Below are positions 14,555 through 22,915 of a DNA stretch of 23,188 nucleotides, one piece after another. Origin of the DNA: JBCBTD01 sp039818825 (lineage in GTDB: Bacteria > Pseudomonadota > Alphaproteobacteria > Geminicoccales > Geminicoccaceae); the NCBI GenBank assembly GCA_039818825.1, contig JBCBTD010000062.1:1-23188 (forward strand). The letters run 5' to 3'. The position numbers and the translations under genes were made by a program. The notes under the pieces are model-generated. The model was not told the DNA's origin. It saw only the letters and a list, made by a program, of their open reading frames with translations, and did not search any database. Within the stretch, counting starts at the first letter, position 1, and each line of letters begins with the position of its first letter.

Positions 14555-15331
14555 GTGAGCGTGGCCGAAGCGAAAATCCGCATCCGCGGCTTGAAAAAGC
14601 GGTTCGGTGCGAAGGTCGTTCTCGATGGCGTCGATCTCGACGTCGAGGCTGGTAAATCGCTGGTCGTCATCGGCGGCTCGGGCACTGGCAAGTCGGTCCT
14701 CATCAAGTGCATCTTGGGGCTCATCGAGCCTGACTCCGGATCGATTCAGATAGACGGTGTCGAGCTGATCGGCGGCAACGGCCGCAAGGCCGCAGAAGCC
14801 CGCCGGCAATGTGGCATGCTGTTCCAAGGGGGCGCGCTGTTCGACAGCCAGCGCATCTGGGAGAACGTCGCGTTTCGGCTGCTTCACGCCGAACGGATGA
14901 AACGTGGCGAAGCGCGCGACCTCGCGATTGCGACGCTCAAGCGGGTCGGCCTCAACGCGGACGTCGCCGACTTGATGCCGGCCGAGCTGTCGGGCGGGAT
15001 GCAAAAGCGGGTCGGGCTGGCTCGTGCCATTGCGTCGAAGCCGTCGATCCTGTTCTTCGACGAGCCGACCACCGGCCTCGACCCGATCATGGCCGACGTC
15101 ATCAACCAGCTGATCCGCGATGCGACCGCCAGCAGCGGCGTCAGCGCGCTCAGCATCACGCACGACATGGCGAGCGTCCGCCACATCGGTGACACCGTGG
15201 CGATGCTCTACGCCGGCCGCATCCACTGGCGAGGCCCCGTCGGCGTGATCGACAATTCCGGCGACGACCACGTCGACCAGTTCGTCAAAGGCCACGCCGA
15301 GGGCCCGATGACCGTCGAGACCGCGGCCTAG
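14555..15331 (+). CDS. mlaF: MlaF-family phospholipid ABC transporter ATP-binding protein
   Basis: The ATPase partner of MlaE. The 258-residue protein has Walker A GGSGTGKS (about 40-47), a Q-loop at MLFQGGALFDS, the signature LSGGMQKR (about 145-152), Walker B ILFFDEPT (about 165-172), the D-loop GLDP and the switch histidine in SITHDM. LFQGGALFDSQRIWENVAF and the LSGGMQKRVGLARAI block are typical of MlaF rather than other ABC ATPases. Two in-frame GTG codons compete for the start. I list 14555; the one at 14561 has GGAG at 14552-14555 five bases before it and would drop two residues. Its TAG overlaps the radA GTG by one base. Confidence 0.94.
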   Translation: MSVAEAKIRIRGLKKRFGAKVVLDGVDLDVEAGKSLVVIGGSGTGKSVLIKCILGLIEPDSGSIQIDGVELIGGNGRKAAEARRQCGMLFQGGALFDSQRIWENVAFRLLHAERMKRGEARDLAIATLKRVGLNADVADLMPAELSGGMQKRVGLARAIASKPSILFFDEPTTGLDPIMADVINQLIRDATASSGVSALSITHDMASVRHIGDTVAMLYAGRIHWRGPVGVIDNSGDDHVDQFVKGHAEGPMTVETAA

Positions 15332-16707
15332 TGGCCCGAGCCCGGGCCCACTACGCCTGCACGGCATGCGGCACCACGGCGTCCAGGTGGGCCGGGCGCT
15401 GCGAAGCCTGCGGTGCTTGGAACAGCCTGGTCGAGGAGCAGGTGGTTCGCGTCGCCGGCCGGCCGAAGCCGTCGAGCCGCGGGCCGTCGCTGACCTTCGT
15501 CGATCTCGATACCGAGAGCGAACCGCCGCCGCGCCACGTCGTCGGTATCGACGAGTTCGACCGGGTGCTCGGCGGCGGCTTGGTGCCGGGTTCGGCCGTG
15601 CTGGTCGGCGGTGATCCGGGAATAGGCAAGTCCACCTTGATGCTGCAGGCGGCAGCGGCCGTCGGCGGGCAGGGCGCTGACGTGGCCTATGTTTCGGGCG
15701 AAGAGTCGATCGAGCAGATCCGGCTTCGGGCGCGCCGGCTGGGGCTTGCCGAGGCCCCGGTGCGTCTCGCGGCCGCGAGTGCCCTTGGCGAGATCTTGGG
15801 CGGATTGGAAGCGCCGCCGGTCCCGCGCCTCGTGGTGATCGATTCGATCCAGACGGTGTTCCACGAGCACCTGGAGAGCGCACCGGGCACCGTGGGCCAG
15901 CTCCGCGCCGTCGCCGACGAGCTGGTCCGCTGGGCGAAGCGCCGCGACAGTGCCTTGATGCTCGTCGGCCACGTCACCAAGGACGGGCAGCTGGCGGGGC
16001 CACGGGTGTTGGAGCACATGGTCGACGCGGTGCTCTACTTCGAGGGCGAACGCGGTCACCAGTTCCGGATCCTCCGCGCCGTCAAGAACCGCTTCGGCGC
16101 CGCCAACGAGATCGGCGTGTTCGAGATGCAGGAGCGGGGCCTGGTTCCGGTCGCCAACCCGTCGAGCCTGTTTCTCCGTGCCCACGACGAGCGGCTGCCG
16201 GGCTCGGTGGTCTTCGCCGGCCTGGAGGGCACTAGGCCGGTGCTCTTGGAGATCCAAGCACTGGTCAGCCCCTCGGCCTACGGTACGCCGCGGCGCGCGG
16301 TCGTCGGCTGGGACGGCAACCGCCTGGCGATGCTGCTCGCCGTTCTGGAGGCCCGCTGCGGCGTGTCGCTCGGCGGCCGTGACGTCTTCTTGAACGTCAC
16401 CGGCGGCTTGCGCATCGCCGAGCCGGCTGCGGACCTGGCCGTCGCCACCGCCCTCTTGTCATCCGTTGCCGGGCGGGCCATTCCCCGGTCGACCGTCGTC
16501 TTCGGCGAGGTCGGCCTCGGCGGTGAGCTGAGGCCGGTCGCTCAGACCGACCTGCGGTTGCGTGAGGCCGCCAAGCTGGGGTTCGAGCGGAGTTGGCGGC
16601 CGCGACGGGGTGACGACGACGATGGTGCCGGCGCCTTTTCCCGGCTGCAGGACCTTGCCGCTCGGTTCGGGGCCGCGGGCGAGGCGGGTGACGAGGGACG
16701 CCGATGA
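15331..16707 (+). CDS. radA: DNA repair protein RadA (branch-migration ATPase)
   Basis: Assists RecA-dependent recombination by promoting branch migration. The 458 residues hold a C4 zinc finger at Cys10, Cys13, Cys24 and Cys27 (ending CGAWNSL), a RecA-like ATPase domain with Walker A GGDPGIGKST (about 93-102), SGEESIEQIRLRARRL, Walker B LVVIDSIQTV, and the RadA-specific KNRFG at 252-256. A Lon-protease-like domain follows from about residue 290 (RPVLLEIQALVSPS and FGEVGLGGELRPV). The start is GTG at 15331, one base inside the mlaF stop. Its own end overlaps cvpA by four bases (ATGA). Confidence 0.97.
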   Translation: MARARAHYACTACGTTASRWAGRCEACGAWNSLVEEQVVRVAGRPKPSSRGPSLTFVDLDTESEPPPRHVVGIDEFDRVLGGGLVPGSAVLVGGDPGIGKSTLMLQAAAAVGGQGADVAYVSGEESIEQIRLRARRLGLAEAPVRLAAASALGEILGGLEAPPVPRLVVIDSIQTVFHEHLESAPGTVGQLRAVADELVRWAKRRDSALMLVGHVTKDGQLAGPRVLEHMVDAVLYFEGERGHQFRILRAVKNRFGAANEIGVFEMQERGLVPVANPSSLFLRAHDERLPGSVVFAGLEGTRPVLLEIQALVSPSAYGTPRRAVVGWDGNRLAMLLAVLEARCGVSLGGRDVFLNVTGGLRIAEPAADLAVATALLSSVAGRAIPRSTVVFGEVGLGGELRPVAQTDLRLREAAKLGFERSWRPRRGDDDDGAGAFSRLQDLAARFGAAGEAGDEGRR

Positions 16708-17351
16708 ACGAGTTTTTGGCCAGCATCGACGCTTTCAGGCTCGCTGGTCTGACGGCGCTGGATCTCTTCGCCCTCTTCGTCGTCGGTATCTCGACCTTGC
16801 TCGCGATGTTCCGAGGGATGAGCCGCGAAGCGCTGACTCTGGCGTCCTGGCTGGGTGCTGCGGTCGTCGCCTATCTGGCGTGGCCGCAGGTCGCGCCCTA
16901 CCTCGAACCCTACCTTGCGGACGCAACCATCAGGATGGTTGCCGCCGCGGTCATTGCGTTCGTCGTGCCGCTGATCACGTTCCTCATCATCGCCGGTATC
17001 CTGTCGAGCTTGATCGAGAACAGCTTCCTCAGCCGGGTCGACCGCCTTCTCGGTCTCTTTTTCGGTGCGGCGCGGGGCGCGGTGCTGGTGGTGGTCGTCT
17101 ACGTGGTATTGTTGTTCGTGTTTCCCGGTGCCGACAAGCCGAGCTGGATCGCCGATTCCGCGTTCCGGCCGTGGATGGACCGGGCGGTTGCCGAGGTGCG
17201 CGCGCTCGGTCCAGAGATGCCGCTTCCTGCCGAAGAGGCCGCCGAAGCGCCGCCGGCCGAAGACAGCACGGCGCCGGCGACCGACGGTGATCCGGCCGGC
17301 GCGCCCGCTGCGGACGGCGACGCGGTGTCAACCACGACGGACGGAGGTTGA
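16704..17351 (+). CDS. cvpA: CvpA family inner-membrane protein
   Basis: A 215-residue membrane protein of the CvpA family, named for colicin V production and associated with envelope function and purF expression in other bacteria; its molecular activity is not settled. Four hydrophobic segments are visible near 17-36, 45-62, 74-99 and 116-139. Between the first two is the conserved TLLAMFRGMSREALTLASWL; later come LIENSFLSRVDRLLGLFFGA and the PSWIADSAFRPWM element. From about residue 170 the protein ends in a low-complexity tail rich in alanine, proline, aspartate and glutamate, probably disordered. The ATG overlaps radA by four bases. The cvpA-purF neighbourhood is widely conserved, and purF begins nine bases after its stop. 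Confidence 0.94.
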   Translation: MNEFLASIDAFRLAGLTALDLFALFVVGISTLLAMFRGMSREALTLASWLGAAVVAYLAWPQVAPYLEPYLADATIRMVAAAVIAFVVPLITFLIIAGILSSLIENSFLSRVDRLLGLFFGAARGAVLVVVVYVVLLFVFPGADKPSWIADSAFRPWMDRAVAEVRALGPEMPLPAEEAAEAPPAEDSTAPATDGDPAGAPAADGDAVSTTTDGG

Positions 17352-17360
17352 GCACGACCG

Positions 17361-18833
17361 ATGGCGAGGGCAGGGCAAGTGGCGCAGTTCTCCGGTGCCG
17401 GTGACGACCGGTTGGGCGAAGAGTGTGGCATCTTCGGCATCTACGGCGCCCGTGACGCGGCGGCCTTGGCGGCCTTGGGGCTCCATGCGCTGCAGCATCG
17501 CGGCCAGGAGGCGGCCGGCCTCGTCACTTGCGAGGACAACCTGTTCCACAGCCATCGCGCGCGCGGTCTGGTCGGGGACAGCTTCGCCGATCCCGCGGTG
17601 ATGGAGGCGCTGCCGGGCCGAACGGCGATCGGCCACGTGCGCTACGCGACGACCGGCGCGACGATGACCCGCAACATCCAACCGCTGTTCGCGGAGTTCG
17701 CGTTCGGCGGCCTGGCCTTGGCGCACAACGGCAATCTCACCAACGCCATGACCTTGCGCGACGAGCTGGTCCGCAACGGCTCGTTGTTCCAGTCGACCAC
17801 CGACACCGAGGTTCTGGTCCATCTGCTGGCCCGGAGCCGTGGCGCCAGCGTGGTGGACCGCTTCGTCGAGAGCCTGGGGCGGCTCGAAGGGGCGTGGTCG
17901 CTGGTCGCCTTGACCGCAAAGAAGCTGATCGGCGTGCGGGACCCGCTGGGTGTGCGGCCGCTGGTGCTGGGCGATCTCGATGGCGCCATCGTGCTCGCGT
18001 CCGAGACCTGCGCGCTCGACATCCTCGGCGCGACCTTCATCCGCGACGTCGAGCCCGGCGAGATGGTCGTGATCGACTGCGACGGGCTTCGCAGCCTGCG
18101 GCCGTTCGAGCCCCAGCGCCGACGCTTTTGTATCTTCGAATACGTGTACTTCGCCCGACCCGACAGCCAGGTCGAAGGGCGTGGCGTCTATCACGCCCGC
18201 AAGGCGATCGGTGCCGAACTCGCCCGCGAGGCCGGCGTGCCGGCGGACATCGTCGTGCCGGTCCCCGACAGCGGCGTGCCCGCATCGATCGGCTATGCCG
18301 AGGCCGCCGGCCTCCCGTTCGACCTCGGCATCGTCCGCAACCACTATGTCGGCCGGACCTTCATCGAGCCGACCGACACGATCCGCCATCTGGGAGTCAA
18401 GCTGAAGCACAACGCCAACCGCGGGGTGCTGGCCGGCAAGCGCGTGGTGCTGGTCGACGACAGTATCGTTCGCGGCACCACGTCGACCAAGATCGTGCAG
18501 ATGGTCCGGGCCGCCGGCGCCGCCGAAGTGCACATGCGGGTCGCGAGTCCGCCGATCCGCCACTCGTGCTTCTATGGCGTCGACACGCCCGAGCGCTCCA
18601 AGCTGTTGGCCGCGCGGCACTCGGTCGAAGAGATCGCGCGGATCATCGGCGTCGACAGCCTCGCCTTCCTCACCATGGACGGGCTCTACCGGGCGGTCGG
18701 CGAGCCGGGCCGCGACCCGGCCGAGCCGGCCTATTGCGACGCCTGCTTCACCGGCTGCTACCCGACGCGGCTGACCGACCGGGAACCGCCGGCCGCCGGC
18801 AACGGCCGCCTGCGTCTCGTGGAGCACCAGTGA
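17361..18833 (+). CDS. purF: Amidophosphoribosyltransferase
   Basis: Catalyses the committing step of purine synthesis: PRPP plus glutamine to phosphoribosylamine. The 490 residues begin with a short propeptide ending GEE before the nucleophile Cys22 (CGIFGIYG), so self-cleavage is expected. The Ntn-hydrolase domain has HRGQEAAGL, GHVRYATTG and LAHNGNLTN. The phosphoribosyltransferase domain carries the PRPP loop VVLVDDSIVRGTT (about 362-374). Cys257, Cys403, Cys459 and Cys462 correspond to the four iron-sulfur cysteines of the Bacillus subtilis type, so a 4Fe-4S cluster is likely. GGAGG at 17343-17347 lies 13 bases before the ATG. Its stop overlaps the next gene by four bases. Confidence 0.97.
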   Translation: MARAGQVAQFSGAGDDRLGEECGIFGIYGARDAAALAALGLHALQHRGQEAAGLVTCEDNLFHSHRARGLVGDSFADPAVMEALPGRTAIGHVRYATTGATMTRNIQPLFAEFAFGGLALAHNGNLTNAMTLRDELVRNGSLFQSTTDTEVLVHLLARSRGASVVDRFVESLGRLEGAWSLVALTAKKLIGVRDPLGVRPLVLGDLDGAIVLASETCALDILGATFIRDVEPGEMVVIDCDGLRSLRPFEPQRRRFCIFEYVYFARPDSQVEGRGVYHARKAIGAELAREAGVPADIVVPVPDSGVPASIGYAEAAGLPFDLGIVRNHYVGRTFIEPTDTIRHLGVKLKHNANRGVLAGKRVVLVDDSIVRGTTSTKIVQMVRAAGAAEVHMRVASPPIRHSCFYGVDTPERSKLLAARHSVEEIARIIGVDSLAFLTMDGLYRAVGEPGRDPAEPAYCDACFTGCYPTRLTDREPPAAGNGRLRLVEHQ

Positions 18834-20095
18834 GCGACGGCTGCCGAACGACGCGCCTCGGCAACGGCATCCGCATCGTTACGCAGCGGATGGCGCGATT
18901 GCAGACCGCATCGGTCGGGATTTGGGCCGACGTCGGCGCCCGGTACGAAGCGGCGCCTGAGAATGGCGTTGCGCATTTCTTGGAGCACATGGCTTTCAAG
19001 GGCACCGTGCGGCGCAGTGCCCGGGCGATCGCCGAAGAGATCGAAGCCGTCGGCGGCCAGTTGAACGCGTACACCTCACGCGAGCACACCGCGTACTATG
19101 CCCGTGTGCTCGCTGCCGACGTGCCGCTGGCGGTGGACCTTCTTGCCGACATCGTCCGCCATTCGGTGTTCGACGAGGCCGAGATCGATCGCGAGCGGAC
19201 GGTGATTCTGCAGGAGATCGGCCAGGTCCAGGACACGCCCGACGACCTCGTGTTCGATCTCTTCCAGGAGCGCGCGTTTCCCGATCAGCCGCTCGGTCGG
19301 TCGATCCTAGGCCCGGCCGACGTCGTTGCCCGGCTCGGCAGAGGTGAGCTGCGGCGCTATCTCGACCAGCACTACGCGGCCGACCGGCTCGTGGTCGCTG
19401 CCGCGGGCGCCGTCGATCACGACGCGTTGGTGGCGCTGGTCGACGCCGCACTGGGCGACCTGCCGCCGCGCGACCGGGAGGCGTTGCCGGGCGCCACCTA
19501 CGTCGGCGGCCGCCACCTGCAGGACGACGACCTGGAGCAGGTCCACGTGGTCCTGGGCTGGCAGGGCGTGCCGTTCACCGATCCCGACTTCTACGCCGCC
19601 CAGGTGCTGACGACGGCGCTCGGCGGCGGGATGTCGTCGCGGCTGTTCCAGGAGATCCGGGAGAAGCGTGGGCTCGCCTACAGCGTCTTCGCGTTCAGCT
19701 CCAGCTACATCGACTGTGGTCTCGTCGGCACGTATGCGGCCACGTCGGCGACCGACGCGCCCGCGGTCGCAGCGCTGCTCGACGCCGAGACCCGCGCCCT
19801 GGTCGGGGCGCCAACCGAGACCGAGATCGCGCGGGCGCGCTCGCAGCTCAAGGCGAGCTTGCTGATGTCGCTCGAGAGCTGTTCGGCCGTCTGCGAAGAC
19901 CTGGCGCGGCAGCACCTGATCTTCGGCGACTATCTGTCCCCGGGTGAGGTCGTTGCCCGGATCGACCGGGTCTCGCCGGATGTCGTCGCGGCGCTGGGGC
20001 GCCGCATCCTCGACGCCGGGGCCGCCACCTTGACGGCGATCGGACCCGCGGTTGGCAACATGGAGAGCGTCGCGGCCGACGTCGCCGCGGGGTGA
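18830..20095 (+). CDS. M16 family zinc metallopeptidase (processing-peptidase-like)
   Basis: A 421-residue zinc peptidase of the pitrilysin/mitochondrial processing peptidase family. The inverted zinc motif HFLEH is at 49-53, and the third ligand Glu129 (TVILQEI) lies 76 residues later, as expected for active members. The N-terminal half also has the family GGQLNAYTSREHTAYYARVL. The C-terminal inactive-like domain has ALGGGMSSRLFQEIREKRGL and AYSVFAFSSSYIDCG. There is no signal peptide, so it probably acts in the cytosol; its substrate is unknown. The GTG at 18830 overlaps the purF stop (GTGA). No adjacent second M16 gene lacking the zinc motif is present, unlike the paired arrangement in some bacteria. 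Confidence 0.93.
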   Translation: MSDGCRTTRLGNGIRIVTQRMARLQTASVGIWADVGARYEAAPENGVAHFLEHMAFKGTVRRSARAIAEEIEAVGGQLNAYTSREHTAYYARVLAADVPLAVDLLADIVRHSVFDEAEIDRERTVILQEIGQVQDTPDDLVFDLFQERAFPDQPLGRSILGPADVVARLGRGELRRYLDQHYAADRLVVAAAGAVDHDALVALVDAALGDLPPRDREALPGATYVGGRHLQDDDLEQVHVVLGWQGVPFTDPDFYAAQVLTTALGGGMSSRLFQEIREKRGLAYSVFAFSSSYIDCGLVGTYAATSATDAPAVAALLDAETRALVGAPTETEIARARSQLKASLLMSLESCSAVCEDLARQHLIFGDYLSPGEVVARIDRVSPDVVAALGRRILDAGAATLTAIGPAVGNMESVAADVAAG

Positions 20096-20988
20096 GCTCG
20101 ACCTCCGCATCGACGCCGGCGGCGCCGGCCGTCGCCGCTCGCGGCATCCTCTTGATGGTCGCCGCCATGGGCTGCCTCGCGTCGATGGACGCCGCCTCGA
20201 AGTCACTGGTCGACGACTACAGCGTCTGGCAGCTCTTGTTCGTTCGCCACGCCGTGCTCCTGGTGTTCTGCCTCGCCTGGTTCGGTCCGCTGCGCGCAGC
20301 AGGTGCGCTGCGCAGCCGGCGACCGGTGCTGCAGATCGTGCGGGTCACGGCGCTGGTCGTGGAGATGGCGTTGTTCATGTTGGCGATCCGCCATCTGCCG
20401 TTGGCCGACACCCACGCCATCCTCGCCGCCTCGCCGCTGGTCGTGACCGCGCTGGCCTGGCCGGTCTTGGGCGAGGCGGTCGGACCGCGCCGCTGGGCGG
20501 CGGTGATGGTCGGGTTCGTCGGTGTGCTGATCATCATTCGACCCGGCTCGACGGTGTTCCAAGCCGCGGCGCTGCTGCCGCTGCTCGGCGCGGGTCTGTG
20601 GGCCGTCTATCAGGTGCTGACCCGGCTGACCGCCCGAGACGACTCTGGCCTCACGGCCTTCATGTATCTCGTGGTTGCCGGCGTGGCCGGTCCGGGCGTC
20701 GTGATGCCGTGGCTGTGGGTGACGCCCGGGAGCTGGGCGGACGTGTCGCTGTTCGCCGCGGTCGCCGCCTTCGGTGCGCTCGGCCACGTGTGTTTGCTAC
20801 TGTCCCTACGTACGGCGCCGGCATCGACGTTGCAGCCCTTCAGCTATACGTTGTTGATCTGGGCAACGCTTTGGGGCTTCGTGTTCTTCGGCGACGTGCC
20901 GGACCTTTGGACTTGGCTCGGGGGCGTGACGGTCGTCGCTAGCGGCCTATACACGTGGCAGCGAGAGCGACGGACGACGCGGGGCTGA
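20092..20988 (+). CDS. EamA/DMT superfamily permease
   Basis: A 298-residue integral membrane transporter of the drug/metabolite superfamily, with two tandem EamA domains (about 17-145 and 158-290) and about ten hydrophobic helices. Typical pieces are GCLASMDAASKSLVDDYSVW in the first repeat, FMLAIRHLPLADTHAILAAS with PLVVTALAWPVLGE after it, and SLRTAPASTLQPFSYTLLIW with GFVFFGDVPDLWTWLG in the second. The substrate cannot be told from sequence; amino acids, nucleobase-like compounds or cofactors are possible. The GTG at 20092 overlaps the M16 peptidase stop by four bases. The N-terminal 16 residues are serine/alanine-rich and do not look like a cleaved signal. A 53-base gap follows before the malonyl-CoA decarboxylase gene. 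Confidence 0.92.
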   Translation: MSSTSASTPAAPAVAARGILLMVAAMGCLASMDAASKSLVDDYSVWQLLFVRHAVLLVFCLAWFGPLRAAGALRSRRPVLQIVRVTALVVEMALFMLAIRHLPLADTHAILAASPLVVTALAWPVLGEAVGPRRWAAVMVGFVGVLIIIRPGSTVFQAAALLPLLGAGLWAVYQVLTRLTARDDSGLTAFMYLVVAGVAGPGVVMPWLWVTPGSWADVSLFAAVAAFGALGHVCLLLSLRTAPASTLQPFSYTLLIWATLWGFVFFGDVPDLWTWLGGVTVVASGLYTWQRERRTTRG

Positions 20989-21041
20989 GGGCCCCGGTCG
21001 GCGAGGTCGTACAGACGAGGATCGGGAAGGGGCCGCGTCCG

Positions 21042-22424
21042 ATGGCAGACACGTTCTTCCAGTCGTTGTTCACGTCGATCGCCGATGGCGGACGCGATCT
21101 GATCTCGCGCAACCTTCGCCGAACGGAGCGTGACCCGGCCGACCACGTCATCGGGCTTTGCCGCGCGCTGGTTTCGTCCCACGGCGAAGCGTCGGGGGCC
21201 GCTTTGGCGATGGCCACGTTGGACGCCTATCGCGGGCTCTCCGCCGAGGAGCGTGCCCGTGTGTTCCATCGCCTGGTGGCCGAGTTCTGCGCCGACGAAG
21301 CAGCCGTCGTCACCGCCTACCATGCCTATCGCGCCGATCCCTCGCCGGCGACCCTGGTGGCCCTGGTCGAGGCCGCGGAGCCGCCGCGCCGGGAACTGCT
21401 CGGCCGGCTGAACATCGCGCCGGGCGGTACCGCCGATTTGGTGCGGATGCGGGGCGAGGTTTTGAAGCTGTTGCCGGCCGAGGACGACCTGACGGCGCTC
21501 GACAGCGACCTGCAGCACCTGTTCGTTTCCTGGTTCAACCGCGGCTTCTTGAGCCTCGAACGGATCGATTGGCACACGGCGGCCGCGGTTCTGGAAAAGC
21601 TGATCGCCTACGAGGCCGTCCACGAAATCGACGGCTGGGAGGATCTGCGGCGCCGGCTCGCCGCCGATCGGCGTTGCTTTGCTTTTTTCCACCCGGCGCT
21701 CCCCGACGAGCCGTTGATCTTCGTTCAGGTGGCGCTGGTTCGGAGCATTCCTGATCGGGTGCAGCCACTGCTCGACCGGAGCGCACCGGTGTTCGACGTC
21801 AAGCAGGCCGACACCGCCGTCTTCTTCTCGATCTCGAATTGCCAGCCTGGACTGCGCAGCATTTCGTTCGGCAACTTCCTCATCAAGCAGGTTGCCGCCG
21901 ACCTCCAGGCCGAGCTGCCCAACCTCAAGACCTTCGTGACCCTGTCGCCGATCCCCGGGTTCTCCCGCTGGCTCCACGGCGTCGCCCAGACGAATGGCGA
22001 CGGCGAACTGCACGATCTGCTCGCCGACCTCGACGGCCTGGCCGACGCCGATTGGCAGGAAGCGGAACGCACCAAGGCCCTGGAGGAGCCGCTCACTCAG
22101 CTGGCTGCCTGGTACTTGGTACGCGAGAAGAAGGGGACGATGCCGCTCGACCCGGTGGCGCGGTTCCATCTCGGCAACGGCGCCAGGCTCGAGCGGATCA
22201 ATTGGCGCGGCGACGTTTCGGCCAAGGGGTTGCGCCACGGCCACGGCCTGATGGTCAACTACCTCTACCGCCTCGATCAGGTCGAGCGGAACCACGAAGC
22301 CTTCGTCAACGACAAGAAGGTCGTCGCCTCGCGCGCCGTGGATCAGCTCGTCAAGGCGAGCCCGTGGCCCGGCAAGGAGACGGGCAAAGCCGCCGCCAAC
22401 GCGACGCCGCTGCCCGCGGTCTGA
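21042..22424 (+). CDS. Malonyl-CoA decarboxylase
   Basis: Converts malonyl-CoA to acetyl-CoA and CO2. The 460 residues contain a helical N-terminal region (about 1-160) and the acetyltransferase-like catalytic domain. Ser263 and Ser265 lie in VFFSISNCQPGLRSISFGN, and His376 in VARFHLGNGARLERINW; these match the serine and histidine regions of the known catalytic site. RWLHG, EEPLTQLAAWYL and HGLMVNYLYRLDQVERNHEA are also typical. I chose ATG 21042 (MADTFFQSLF), preceded by purine-rich GGAAGGGG at 21025-21032. The frame is open farther upstream into the permease gene, but that part has no family character. No malonyl-CoA synthetase (matB) or malonate carrier gene is beside it. Its stop overlaps the next ATG by one base. 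Confidence 0.95.
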   Translation: MADTFFQSLFTSIADGGRDLISRNLRRTERDPADHVIGLCRALVSSHGEASGAALAMATLDAYRGLSAEERARVFHRLVAEFCADEAAVVTAYHAYRADPSPATLVALVEAAEPPRRELLGRLNIAPGGTADLVRMRGEVLKLLPAEDDLTALDSDLQHLFVSWFNRGFLSLERIDWHTAAAVLEKLIAYEAVHEIDGWEDLRRRLAADRRCFAFFHPALPDEPLIFVQVALVRSIPDRVQPLLDRSAPVFDVKQADTAVFFSISNCQPGLRSISFGNFLIKQVAADLQAELPNLKTFVTLSPIPGFSRWLHGVAQTNGDGELHDLLADLDGLADADWQEAERTKALEEPLTQLAAWYLVREKKGTMPLDPVARFHLGNGARLERINWRGDVSAKGLRHGHGLMVNYLYRLDQVERNHEAFVNDKKVVASRAVDQLVKASPWPGKETGKAAANATPLPAV

Positions 22425-22915
22425 TGGGTGACAGGCTTGCCCGTCCGGCGGTGCGCCGGGTGGTCGACGCGCTTGCCGCCAACGGTATCGAGGATCGTGT
22501 CGTCGAGCTCGAGGCCACCGCGCGTACCGCTGCGGACGCGGCCGCTGCGATCGGTGTCGAGGTGGGTGCGATCGTCAAGACACTGGCGTTCGTGATCGGC
22601 GACGAGGTGGTACTCGCCTGCGTGGCGGGTGATCGCCGCTGCGATCCGGCAGCGCTGCCGACCGTCTTCGCGCGCGACGGCATCGCCCGACGCGCGGATG
22701 CCGACCAAGTCAAGGCGGCAACAGGGTTCAGCATCGGTGGCGTGGCACCGGTCGGTCATCCCCGACCGGTCGCCATCACGCTCGACACGAGCCTTGGCCG
22801 ATACCCCGAGATCTACGCCGCCGCAGGCCACCCGCACTGCGTGTTCCGCACCACGTTGGCGGAGCTTGCGGACCTCACGGGCGGCACCGTCAGCCCCGCC
22901 ATCGCCCTCGATTGA
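22424..22915 (+). CDS. YbaK/EbsC family aminoacyl-tRNA deacylase-like protein
   Basis: A 163-residue protein of the YbaK/ProRS-associated (INS-like) fold, whose members hydrolyse mischarged aminoacyl-tRNAs such as Cys-tRNA(Pro) or Ala-tRNA(Pro). The conserved lysine is Lys52 (GAIVKTLAFV), and the family glycine motif is GFSIGGVAPVGH (about 101-112). Later comes LDTSLGRYPEIYAAAGHPHC. The ATG overlaps the malonyl-CoA decarboxylase stop (TGATG). Which tRNA it edits cannot be told from sequence; the divergent family is also often called only YbaK/EbsC. The TGA at 22913-22915 lies within the -35 box of the tRNA-Ser promoter. It ends the gene block that begins at dnaB. Confidence 0.93.
   Translation: MGDRLARPAVRRVVDALAANGIEDRVVELEATARTAADAAAAIGVEVGAIVKTLAFVIGDEVVLACVAGDRRCDPAALPTVFARDGIARRADADQVKAATGFSIGGVAPVGHPRPVAITLDTSLGRYPEIYAAAGHPHCVFRTTLAELADLTGGTVSPAIALD

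Noticed and set aside
17528..18829. Long open frame running into the M16 peptidase gene from inside purF
   Set aside because: It overlaps purF in another frame, is arginine/proline-rich and has no family signal; the peptidase begins at the GTG at 18830.
20989..21041. GGCCCC and GGGGCC inverted repeat before malonyl-CoA decarboxylase
   Set aside because: Only six bases pair across a 33-base loop in very GC-rich DNA with no T-run; it is likely chance.
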